A model generated the notes under the pieces. That model ran no database searches. It was not told the origin of the DNA and was given only the letters and a program-made list of their open reading frames with translations. From contig NZ_JAKGAP010000016.1 of NCBI RefSeq assembly GCF_021532375.1, forward strand, positions 40,923-104,922: a stretch of DNA of 64,000 nt, read 5' to 3'. The position numbers and the translations under genes were made by a program. Positions 35,528-43,997 of this stretch are shown here, piece by piece; the stretch's first letter is position 1, and each line of letters starts with the position of its first letter. Source of the stretch: Paenibacillus alkaliterrae. Its GTDB lineage: Bacteria; Bacillota; Bacilli; Paenibacillales; Paenibacillaceae.

Positions 35528-38284
35528 TTATTTCTTCTTTATGCGGACTGTCACACCTTGCAGTTTTATAGCAACAGGTATAACTGACTGTTCAACACCT
35601 TTTATGTAAAATGCTTTGTTGTTATCGACATAAATTTCGTACACTCCTTCTAAGAAGCCTGAAAGGGTCAACATAACCGTGTGATCAACAACAGTAGAGC
35701 TTTCAATCTCAAAAAACATCTCCGATAAATCTTCCTTCACATAAATCGGTCTCGTGGCAGAGATATGGTCCGTATCTATATGCAGATGGATTTTTTGCCC
35801 TCCAAGCAACACATGAAACCTTCTTCTTACTCCATCCTTCATCGTGACCTCAAAGCCGCCGTCAACCTCCTTGTTATCGCCGCCATAACAGAAAAGTCCA
35901 AATATTGGATCATCGGCAAGCAACGTTGCGGCCCCGCGCAATGCCCCGCAGTACCCAAGGTCCATTTCGCAAGAATAATACCATGAGCCACGCTGATGCT
36001 CTTGATCGAGCCAAGTGTTACCGTAAGGTGATGGTTCAAACCCTCCGCCTGCGCCGCCGTCATTACCTATTCCCGGGTACCAATAACCGTAATTGCTCTC
36101 CGGCGTGCCGGTATTCATCAACGCCCATGAACTCAACATCGAAGCATAACCCAGACGAAGGTGTTCAAATGGGCTGCTGCTATAATTCAGCGCATAATCA
36201 AGCAGCGCCCATCCCCCCATCTGCGACATATAGCTTAAAGTATATTCCGCATTTCCGCTGGCCCTGTAATCGCTGCCGTACAAATAATATGCCGGTTCAA
36301 GCCAGCCTCGACAGAAAATGTTGGCTTCCATCTGTGCTTCCATAAATTTTAAAGCATTACTATATGTAATCATCGATTCAGCAAATTTATCTGTTATTTC
36401 ATTCACCGACTTTACCGAATGATAAAGGGCATACTTGGCTATTGCATGGGTGCTTTCGAAGCCGGTTGAGTCGAAGGGATACTCAGAACCGAACAAGTCG
36501 GGCTTTTCGATGATAAAGGAGCTTACCTTCTTCTTCCAATGCCTTTCAAGTCTTATCGATCTTTCTTTCCAGCCAATGGCAGCTGTCTCATTTATCACGT
36601 CTTCAATAACCAATTCGTTATAAAGTCCTGTCTTATAAGCTGACCAATCGCCTGTTTCTACCGGAATCGTAAACATGGCGACAGCGGTTCTGTAAGCGCG
36701 TTCAAGATAAACTTCCTTCTTTAAATCCACTCTTATATCAGGGTGATTCTTCGCGATTCTATACATGCTCCAATAAAGAAGCATAATATGGGGATAATCG
36801 TAAATTCTCCATATATGCAGCTTTCCCTTTGGTCCTTCATCTTCGCTGGAACGGAGAACATTCCAATCAGGAATACCGTATATTCCATAAGCGTATTCTT
36901 CCTCATCCGTCCTTTGAAGTCCGCCCCAAACAAAGTGTTCTATATAATAGTCGAGTGCCTCTACTTCCTTCTGTTCAGGATATTCTGCATTTTTGGCGGC
37001 CAGGTAAGCCGGTTTGCAGAGTCCCGGATCATCACAGGTCACTTCATAAATCCGCCAGCCCTTGATCCTGTCATAATTGTCAGGTCCAAGCAAGGTTTGC
37101 GTTTCCATATTCCATTCCGAAATTAGGCCGTTATACCATTTGGATGGATCCCGGTGCTGACACTTGGCAATAAAGGCAGCTCTCTTGTTTATCAGTGTCT
37201 CGACGGGCTCCGTAGAGAAGAATTCCAACACCATATGTTTTCCATCGCCATATTTCACGGTAATGAGATTTTCACCAAGCTTTGCAAATTTCACCTTGTA
37301 TAGATGCAAGTCTTCGCCTTTTTTGCCGATATAAGCAAGCTCGGTTTCTTCGGGAAACTCGGGCGTTACAGAGTCGATCGGCTCATTTGTTCTAAGGTAG
37401 AATTTAGCGAATAAATCATTAGGAACGGTCATGCCGGGGATAACCTGTACATCGATTAACCCTTCTTCAACGATAATTCGCCTTACATCATCATAGTCCG
37501 ACGCCCACTGAAACTTAAACGGGTAAGACACCGAATCTCCTTCGGATCCCTTGGGAGCAAGGGTTATACTTGTATTGTCCTGGCGCCAATTAGAGCCCTT
37601 TTGTTTGGCAACCTGACCTTGCGCAGAAGAGTGAATGAATGCCCTATATTGAAGTGCCCTAAATTGAGGCTTCCCTTGTTTGGTTTCATTCTCATCGTAC
37701 ATGTCAAAGTATTCAAGCTTTGTATTGCCCATCGGCGTCATGGTGAGATACGGACCTACACTATTGCAGCGCATCCAGAACATATAGGAGCCATGACCTG
37801 ACACAAAGCTGTGCCTGAACACGCTCTCCGTTGGTTTTTTCCCCCACTCAAATGAAGAATTCATGGGGAAAGGTATCGCAATATCGCCGATTTCAACGAG
37901 ATCGCTGCCGTTATTCACAATATGGATCGTGTAATACATGCCTTTGTCATCAAGTTCATAGGAAAGGTTTATTTGAATGGATGCGGGTTCCTCTTCTTCT
38001 TCCAGAAAGCTTGCATTGTACTTTGAGCCATAATCGGAAGCGCAAGAATTGACAAGTCCCTTCTCGGCTAATTTCAGTGTATCTATACTGATCCAATCGC
38101 CGTCCGGTTTTCTGTAAGTTACGAATATGTCTCCAAACCGCTTATTCAGACCCATGTGATCGGTATCATACTCATCACGTAAATATTTGAGGCTTGTAAC
38201 AGCACCATTCTTAAGCCTCAAGTCAAAGCGTCCCCTTGTCAGGATATCTTCTTGATTCCTTTGTTTTTTAACCGTTGCAGTCAT
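35528..38284 (-). CDS. Large DUF5695-like protein, probable carbohydrate-active enzyme
   Basis: Protein of 918 residues without signal peptide or membrane segment. The N-terminal 350 residues look beta-rich (RFDLRLKNGAVTSLKYL start). Residues 400-800 look like an alpha/alpha barrel with Trp/Tyr-rich motifs (EWNMETQTLLGPDNYDR, YWYPGIGNDGGAGGGFEPS), followed by a beta C-terminal cap. I recognise it tentatively as DUF5695, a family found in polysaccharide-use loci; the activity is not known to me. Its position in a GH127/LplABC-type operon supports a role in glycan breakdown in the cytoplasm. The catalytic residues cannot be assigned. Confidence 0.75.
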   Translation of the reverse strand: MTATVKKQRNQEDILTRGRFDLRLKNGAVTSLKYLRDEYDTDHMGLNKRFGDIFVTYRKPDGDWISIDTLKLAEKGLVNSCASDYGSKYNASFLEEEEEPASIQINLSYELDDKGMYYTIHIVNNGSDLVEIGDIAIPFPMNSSFEWGKKPTESVFRHSFVSGHGSYMFWMRCNSVGPYLTMTPMGNTKLEYFDMYDENETKQGKPQFRALQYRAFIHSSAQGQVAKQKGSNWRQDNTSITLAPKGSEGDSVSYPFKFQWASDYDDVRRIIVEEGLIDVQVIPGMTVPNDLFAKFYLRTNEPIDSVTPEFPEETELAYIGKKGEDLHLYKVKFAKLGENLITVKYGDGKHMVLEFFSTEPVETLINKRAAFIAKCQHRDPSKWYNGLISEWNMETQTLLGPDNYDRIKGWRIYEVTCDDPGLCKPAYLAAKNAEYPEQKEVEALDYYIEHFVWGGLQRTDEEEYAYGIYGIPDWNVLRSSEDEGPKGKLHIWRIYDYPHIMLLYWSMYRIAKNHPDIRVDLKKEVYLERAYRTAVAMFTIPVETGDWSAYKTGLYNELVIEDVINETAAIGWKERSIRLERHWKKKVSSFIIEKPDLFGSEYPFDSTGFESTHAIAKYALYHSVKSVNEITDKFAESMITYSNALKFMEAQMEANIFCRGWLEPAYYLYGSDYRASGNAEYTLSYMSQMGGWALLDYALNYSSSPFEHLRLGYASMLSSWALMNTGTPESNYGYWYPGIGNDGGAGGGFEPSPYGNTWLDQEHQRGSWYYSCEMDLGYCGALRGAATLLADDPIFGLFCYGGDNKEVDGGFEVTMKDGVRRRFHVLLGGQKIHLHIDTDHISATRPIYVKEDLSEMFFEIESSTVVDHTVMLTLSGFLEGVYEIYVDNNKAFYIKGVEQSVIPVAIKLQGVTVRIKKK

Positions 38285-38523
38285 TGAAATTCTCCCTTTC
38301 AGAAAAATTACACAGCTGTATATTTAAGCAAAAAATGATGTGATTGTGCGTTTAAAAGGAATGATTCGGATTCCGTTTGAAGTAGGAGGAAAATGGTATA
38401 TTTATGTAGATTGTCTGTCATTGGGGGTGTTGGTTTGCTACTTTTATACTATCATTACAAACCGTGTTTGTAGGTAGACAAAAAGCAATAATTGGTGGTC
38501 AAAAATGATGTTTTTCAACAGTG

Positions 38524-39417
38524 TTAACTATTATTCATATGGGTTTCATAGTAGGCTTTTCGAAATTCGGAGGTCGTTATTTTCTCATATTTTTTAAATA
38601 GTTTCATAAAATATTTTTCATCTTGTATGCCTACCGCGCTTGAGATTTCTTTAATGCAATAGGTTGTTCGGGCAAGCATGTCCTTTGCTTTCGAAATTTT
38701 CAACAAATGAATATGCTCCATCAAATTTCTGCCTGTTTTCTGTTTGAATGTTCGGGATAAATAATCTTTGTTATAGTTGAATTTCTTCGAAATGGAATGC
38801 AATGAAATGTCCTCCAACACATGAATTCTGATCCACTCCAACATTTTCGCCATATTAATATCGCCTTTATCTCTCTGTTTGGACAAATAGAAATCCGTTA
38901 CGGATTGCTCTGATAATTCAAGAAGCAAAGAGGTGAGTAAATAATGCGCGCAATAATTGGTATAGTAATTAGAATTCCCGACATGGAGCAGCTGGTGAAA
39001 CAATATATTGATACGCTCAATCGAAGAAGGGGTCGAGAAAACAGGGAAATAGAGCGTCGGGTTGGAACGATCTGTATTGGGATTTGTTTTCATTTGAGAA
39101 ACTTCCATTTCCATTTCATCATGATTGATCATTTCGAAGTCATGATGACAATAAAAATGAAACCAATAAAAGGAGACTCCCTTGGAACATACTTTGAAGC
39201 CTTGATGAACTTGATTCGGCATAATAAGCAGAACGTCTCCCGGATGCACCTCGTAATTTATGTCATTTTGTTGAATATAAAGAATATCGTTAACTCCTAT
39301 GATGATTTCCAGGCTGTCAATGTTCCTTTTGGTATGTGTCCAGACATCGTCTGCGACAAATTGGCCGCCGGATATATAAGTTAACGGTTTTTGGATATCG
39401 ATTTTTATAAACTTCAT
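38524..39417 (-). CDS. AraC-family transcriptional regulator
   Basis: Regulator of 297 residues with an N-terminal cupin-like ligand domain (VHPGDVLLIMPNQVHQGF) and a C-terminal double helix-turn-helix (SLHSISKKFNYNKDYLSRTF and IKEISSAVGIQDEKYFMKLF). The ATG at 39417 has GAGGAGG 7 nt upstream; the longer frame from 39456 overlaps that site. It lies upstream of the DUF5695/LplABC/GH127 operon on the same strand and is its likely activator. Confidence 0.92.
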   Translation of the reverse strand: MKFIKIDIQKPLTYISGGQFVADDVWTHTKRNIDSLEIIIGVNDILYIQQNDINYEVHPGDVLLIMPNQVHQGFKVCSKGVSFYWFHFYCHHDFEMINHDEMEMEVSQMKTNPNTDRSNPTLYFPVFSTPSSIERINILFHQLLHVGNSNYYTNYCAHYLLTSLLLELSEQSVTDFYLSKQRDKGDINMAKMLEWIRIHVLEDISLHSISKKFNYNKDYLSRTFKQKTGRNLMEHIHLLKISKAKDMLARTTYCIKEISSAVGIQDEKYFMKLFKKYEKITTSEFRKAYYETHMNNS

Positions 39418-39540
39418 ATTTTTCCTCCTCTCAACCACGAATACGGTAAAGCTCAAAAAGATAACATTTGATTCGGGGACGGCAGTTGAAAAGCATTAGT
39501 AGATAAAAATGACGTTTTCCTTTGACATATGGAAGTAAAG

Positions 39541-39584
39541 GAGCTGCATGTTGTTCCAAACGAATGGAGTACAATATGCAGCTC
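39541..39584 (-). terminator. Inverted repeat after the GH127 fragment
   Basis: GAGCTGCATGTTG (39541-39553) pairs, with one mismatch, with CAATATGCAGCTC (39572-39584). It lies 28 nt downstream of the stop of the truncated GH127 gene. The T-tract is weak, so function as a terminator is uncertain. Confidence 0.4.
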
Positions 39585-39611
39585 ACGGAATCATTTATCG
39601 GATATACTGGT

Positions 39612-40517
39612 CTAAGACCGGATCCACACTAGCATTTCGCCAGCTCCGCGGTTAGCCCATGCGTAATACGGTACAGCCTTGATGGTAACAGGCATCTCGC
39701 TATATTTCGCCTTCTTATAAAGCTCTCCTTGCCAGTTGGAATGATCGCTGCGCACCGCATCACCGGTAATGACGGCAACGCCGCCGAGAAGCTCAGGGTC
39801 AAACTTTGCTTGAAGCTCGGCATGGTGGGACAGGCATATATCCTGCAATATTGCCCCGTTGTCAACTTCTTCAAGACAATATACGACAGGACCGCGCTGC
39901 AGCGCCACTTTACCCGCATTTACGCGTACGTTTGGATTGGCCTGAATTCGCTCCACAGGCATCGGCAGAACGATTTCCACCTGATCTCCCTCACTCCATA
40001 CTCTCTTGACTTCAGCATATCCTTTGTTCAGTACAGCGTCAACATGGATTGCTTGTCCGTTTACTTTCAATTGAGCTCCGTCGCACCATCCGGGGACCCG
40101 CAAGGCCAAGGTGAATTCAGCCTCTCTCTCCGGCGAAACGGTAATCTGGATCTGTTCATCCCACGGATAATTTGTCGTCTGCGTTAACTTGACATGTTGT
40201 CCTGAGGCTTGGAACTGAGTCTCGCTGCCGACATACAGGTGCACATACGCCTTGTCCCCGCTTTGTGAATAAATATACTTTCCAATGGAAGCAATAAGTC
40301 TGGCGATATTCGGAGGACAGCAGGCGCATCCGAACCATTTTTGACGGACAGATTCCACATGCATTTTATCGGGGCGCTTGCAGGCATCCGGCCAAACTTC
40401 CAGCGGATTGACATAGAAGAAGCTCTTGCCATCCAGCGACATGCCGCTGATGGTGCCGTTATACAGCGCTCTTTCCATCACATCCGCATACTTGCTGTCA
40501 GGATCGAAGGGGAGCAT
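39612..40517 (-). pseudogene. GH127 glycoside hydrolase, C-terminal remnant
   Basis: The 301-residue frame matches only the C-terminal part of GH127 enzymes. It starts within the conserved MERALYNGTISG region, contains GCACCPPNIARLIAS and the beta-rich tail, and lacks the entire N-terminal barrel half. Upstream sequence has stops in all frames and no ribosome site, so this is a 5'-deleted gene. It is a different GH127 subtype (CACCPPN) from the intact enzyme at 29473-31779. It lies just upstream of the AraC gene of that locus. Confidence 0.8.
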
Positions 40518-40923
40518 CCGTTCAGTACAGGAATCATCTATTATTGGTTTCCTAATTGTTCAATACCACTCTTTTTTTAAGTGTCCTTGACATAGGGTCC
40601 AGATTAATCCTCACTCAGAGAAAAACTGCCCTAAATATAAAATTCATAGTGTCTTAATATGACAATTGATATACCTGGTCATGGTCAATCCTTTGGAACG
40701 TAAATAGGCGACGAAGCGCTGTCTTAGACCTCTTCACAGAATAGCGGTCATTTACGCTCATTGAATACCTCATTCTTGAACTTCAGGTATTCGTCGTAGC
40801 TACCTGAGACAACTCATTTCTATGGTGGGAAAATTGTTCAACCAATGAATAAATCAGCACATTAATATGAATTTCAGTCTGACCAGTGTTGCTGTTAAAT
40901 ATTTTTTCCAGAAGGGAATACCT
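40518..40923. other. Gene-free debris
   Basis: No supported gene. A short minus-strand frame near 40745-40805 encodes the peptide SGSYDEYLKFKNEVFNERK before a stop, which looks protein-like, but it cannot be assigned. The stretch lies between two clear pseudogenes and is probably decayed sequence. Confidence 0.5.
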
Positions 40924-41220
40924 GAGATCAACAACTTTGATGTCGTTCCCACATTACGGCGACTTGGAATAGGCAATGCTTTAATATAGGCGATTGAACA
41001 AATTGCGTTCAAGAAGTACGGAATCGTTGGAATCGGCGTGGGGCTATATACGAGCTATGGAAGCGCGCAACGAATCTACGCGAGGAGAGGCTTCATTCCG
41101 GACGGCAGAGGAATCACGTATGCAAATGAACCCGTCGAACCCGGCAGCTCCGTCCGCGTAGATGACGATCTAGTCTTGTATATGATTAAAGAATCTCTAT
41201 TCATCGAAAATCCAAGATGA
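40924..41220 (+). pseudogene. GNAT-family acetyltransferase fragment
   Basis: A continuous frame reads EINNFDVVPTLRRLGIGNAL, then an in-frame TAG, then AIEQIAFKKYG and GLYTSYGSAQRIYARRGFIP. This is the acetyl-CoA-binding (R-x-x-G-I-G) region and C-terminus of a GNAT acetyltransferase. The N-terminal half is missing and the stop interrupts motif A, so the gene is dead. Confidence 0.75.
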
Positions 41221-41706
41221 ACAAGAAGCCGATGAGTTTATGGAACTGATCAAGTTGTCAACAATCCAAGCACTGCCCGAATATAATAACCGGCAAACAT
41301 GGATTGAAAGGACGAAGCGGATATGCCAACCAAAAGTTCACGGTTCTTATCCGGTATGCGAAAGCTTCTGAGGGTCATAATTATCATCCTAAGCCGGATA
41401 CTTGTGCTCTTATTAACCAAAAGGGATACGTTTACGACAGTTTGCGCCATCGCGTGGCTGCCATAACGAAATCCTCGCCCCCATTTTATACATTGATATA
41501 CAAAACTAGAGAGTATCTTAAGGAAAAAGATACAGTCTTCCCGGCGGACATCCTGCCGTCATTAAGCTTAAACATGAAATCCTGAATAAGAACGGAATGC
41601 GGAACTATATGGTTGTTGTACATCAACGAAATACATTAAATCAGAGATTGCTGTCCAAGCGAAAGTTCGAGGCAAACCGGTCGAAAGTAAACGCCGTATT
41701 GAAGAG
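41221..41706 (+). pseudogene. Degraded ORF of unknown family
   Basis: Protein-like sequence is split among frames. One frame carries QKGYVYDSLRHRVAAITK. Another gives GHPAVIKLKHEILNKNGMRN and then RLLSKRKFEANRSKVNAVLK before a stop near 41706. Frame changes and stops rule out an intact gene. The basic C-terminus resembles the basic tails of glycosyltransferases in the adjacent locus, so it may be a dead member of that set; this is inference. Confidence 0.4.
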
Positions 41707-41761
41707 ATTTATATGAGCGCCCGTTCTTTATGACGGTTCATATTCGAAAGGAAGGAATATA

Positions 41762-42466
41762 ATGTCCAGAGAATTATCGATATCCGAAGTCATCATGCAT
41801 TTGAAGCTGGCCTTGGAACATAAGAGACCGTTGTCTTTGATCAGAATTGGCGACGGTGAAAACATCGTACTGGCACAAAACTCGGTATGGCCGCTAGTAA
41901 AAGTTCTGAAGCAGCCATGGGCGATCAGGTCGAAAAGAGGGGAGAAAGGAATATCTCTTCCAAATTTAAAAATCAGAAACCAGATGGTTCAGTCCATTCG
42001 AAAAGCGACTATCGTTGGCATACTTCCAAATAACGATCGAATGATCGCGGCTCCCCAATATCTGAAAAGAAGATTGACCAATCGGGTTTTCCGACATTTT
42101 AAAATAAAACCGAACCTAACGTGTAATGCTTGCATAAACCGGATTATACCTCACAAGCCATCGTTCTGGAATATTCTCAAGGAAAAAAGAATCCTTATCA
42201 TTAATAAAAATCCCGATCATATAAAATCAATCCTGGAGAGGCATCCCTATAACCTTCATGTGACTGCGACGATCCCCTTTTCTCATTACAGACAATTGAA
42301 TCATACCTTAAAAAAAGTAACAACAATGAAAAACACATTTGACATCGCACTTATTTCATGTGGCGTAAATGCCGTAATTCTTGCACAAGAGGTAGCCGAA
42401 TTAACCGGAAAAATTGCGATCGATTTTGGTAAGGCTCCTAAGGTGATGAAAGAAAAATATAAATAA
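41762..42466 (+). CDS. GT-D fold glycosyltransferase (DUF1792-like)
   Basis: Soluble protein of 234 residues. The N-terminal LSLIRIGDGENIVL matches the conserved R-(F/I)-G-D-G-E motif of GT-D-fold glycosyltransferases, first described in streptococcal adhesin glycosylation. The C-terminal DIALISCGVNAVILAQEVAE segment also fits. GAAAGGAAGG lies 8 nt upstream of the ATG. It is one of two plus-strand genes in the spore-glycan region and converges on gerE. The sugar donor is unknown. Confidence 0.8.
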   Translation: MSRELSISEVIMHLKLALEHKRPLSLIRIGDGENIVLAQNSVWPLVKVLKQPWAIRSKRGEKGISLPNLKIRNQMVQSIRKATIVGILPNNDRMIAAPQYLKRRLTNRVFRHFKIKPNLTCNACINRIIPHKPSFWNILKEKRILIINKNPDHIKSILERHPYNLHVTATIPFSHYRQLNHTLKKVTTMKNTFDIALISCGVNAVILAQEVAELTGKIAIDFGKAPKVMKEKYK

Positions 42467-42529
42467 ATCATATCGCACTTGTTATGTTGGCGTTACGCTT
42501 ACCATTTGATCAAGCTCCACACAAAACAA

Positions 42530-42551
42530 GACAGCATACCTCTATGCTGTC
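42530..42551 (-). terminator. Terminator between GT-D gene and gerE
   Basis: A 9-bp stem (GACAGCATA with TATGCTGTC) has a 4-nt loop. On the minus strand it is followed by TTGTTTTGTG. It lies 17 nt after the gerE stop and also downstream of the converging plus-strand gene, so it probably works in both directions. Confidence 0.7.
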
Positions 42552-42567
42552 CGATAAAACTGCTATG

Positions 42568-42792
42568 TTAGATTTGTAACTCACCAAGCTTGATTAGCTC
42601 GACAACCGCTTGTGAACGACCCTTTACGTTCAGCTTTTGCATGACATTGGAAATATGGTTGCGGACAGTCTTCTCGCTGATGAATAGTTGTTGAGCAATA
42701 TCTCTTGTTGTCTTATCCTGTACCAACAGCTCGAATACCTCGCGTTCACGATGCGTCAATAAAAACTTGCTCTTATGGTCGCTGCCCTTCAA
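42568..42792 (-). CDS. gerE: Late-sporulation transcriptional regulator GerE
   Basis: LuxR/FixJ-type DNA-binding protein of 74 residues, the exact length of Bacillus subtilis GerE, with nearly identical core segments (LLTHREREVFELLVQDKTT, SEKTVRNHISNVMQKL, GRSQAVVELIKLGEL). GerE modulates sigma-K-dependent transcription of coat genes in the mother cell. Translation starts at TTG 42792 with GGAGGGGTG 7 nt upstream. A near-perfect sigma-K promoter precedes it. Its location at the edge of a glycosyltransferase/repeat-protein region supports a spore-surface role for those genes. Confidence 0.95.
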   Translation of the reverse strand: MKGSDHKSKFLLTHREREVFELLVQDKTTRDIAQQLFISEKTVRNHISNVMQKLNVKGRSQAVVELIKLGELQI

Positions 42793-42855
42793 TGTTTGTC
42801 ACCCCTCCTTGCGCGGGTTTTTATGGTTTAACAAGGTTAAGGGATACAGTCAAAT

Positions 42856-42883
42856 TATAGTATGAAGGGGCAATACCATTGGT
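42856..42883 (-). promoter_or_regulatory. Sigma-K promoter of gerE
   Basis: On the minus strand AC (42883-42882), 17 nt, then CATACTATA (42864-42856). This matches the sigma-K consensus AC-N16/17-CATANNNTA at every defined base. It lies 64 nt upstream of the gerE TTG, as expected because gerE is a known sigma-K target. Confidence 0.8.
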
Positions 42884-42977
42884 GCTGTAAACGATGAAAA
42901 TGGGCGGCATAATGTCAGATCTTGGCGTGTATAATTAAACGATGGGCAGGATTACCGTATAATCTCTAACCTCCCAG

Positions 42978-43979
42978 TCAGACATATTCCTTCACACGCT
43001 CAGGGTCACTTTCTCCCGCAGTATCCGGCCCTTCTTTCTCCGAATAGCCCTGCACCTCGCGCACGATGTACAGCGGCCTGTTTTTGGACTCATCATAAAT
43101 TCGTCCGATATATTCGCCGATAATGCCTAACAGCATAAGGATGATACCGTTAAATAATAAATTAACCGCCACAATGGAAGCCCAGCCCGCCACCGTATTG
43201 CCCGTCACTAATTTTTGAAAAATGACAACGAGCAAATATAAAAAGCTGGAGATGGACAACGTGAAGCCTACATAGGTCGCAATCTTAAGCGGTTTGTAGG
43301 AGAAGGACGTAATGCCGTCAACCGCGAAGGCGATCATCTTCTTCAATGGATACTTGGTTTCGCCGGCAAAGCGTTCCTCGCGCTCGTACTCGACCATCGT
43401 TTGCCGAAAGCCGATCCAGCTTACTAAGCCGCGAACGAAGCGATTTTTCTCCTTCAAGCCCCGCAGCACGTCGCATACTTTACGATCGATTAAACGAAAA
43501 TCGCCCGTATCGACGGGAATATCGACATTAGTCAAGCTGCGCAGCGTGCAATAAAAGATTTTCGCGGTCGCCTTTTTGAAAGCTGACTCTCCATTACGCT
43601 TCAATCGTTTGCCGTATACGACCTCAAAACCTTCCTTCCACTTCGCGATCATCTCTACGATAACCTCGGGCGGGTCCTGCAGATCGGCGTCAATTACGAT
43701 GATCGCATCCCCCTGCGCGTAATCCATGCCTGCGGAAATTGCGATCTGATGGCCGAAATTTCTGGAGAAGTTAATGAGACGGACATTCGGATCAAAATCG
43801 CAAATCATCGAAATCATTTCAACTGTGCGGTCATGACTGCCATCGTTTACGAAAATCAGCTCATACGGCTCCTCCATACCATCCATTACCCGCTTTAGAC
43901 GGTCATATGTATATTCGATAACCTCTTCTTCATTGTACATGGGAACGATAATGCTGTACTTCACGGTCGATTGCTTCAT
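42978..43979 (-). CDS. Polyprenyl-phosphate glycosyltransferase (GT2, GtrB/DPM1-like)
   Basis: Membrane-anchored GT2 enzyme of 333 residues. The GT-A domain (VPMYNEEEVIEYTYDRL, DADLQDPPEV) spans about 1-225, and two C-terminal helices lie near 235-300. This is the layout of enzymes that charge undecaprenyl phosphate with glucose or mannose. It lies 18 nt downstream of the PMT-fusion gene, whose product needs exactly such a lipid-linked donor. The two therefore probably form a glycosylation couple. Confidence 0.9.
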   Translation of the reverse strand: MKQSTVKYSIIVPMYNEEEVIEYTYDRLKRVMDGMEEPYELIFVNDGSHDRTVEMISMICDFDPNVRLINFSRNFGHQIAISAGMDYAQGDAIIVIDADLQDPPEVIVEMIAKWKEGFEVVYGKRLKRNGESAFKKATAKIFYCTLRSLTNVDIPVDTGDFRLIDRKVCDVLRGLKEKNRFVRGLVSWIGFRQTMVEYEREERFAGETKYPLKKMIAFAVDGITSFSYKPLKIATYVGFTLSISSFLYLLVVIFQKLVTGNTVAGWASIVAVNLLFNGIILMLLGIIGEYIGRIYDESKNRPLYIVREVQGYSEKEGPDTAGESDPERVKEYV

Positions 43980-43997
43980 TTCAAATAACTCCCTTTT

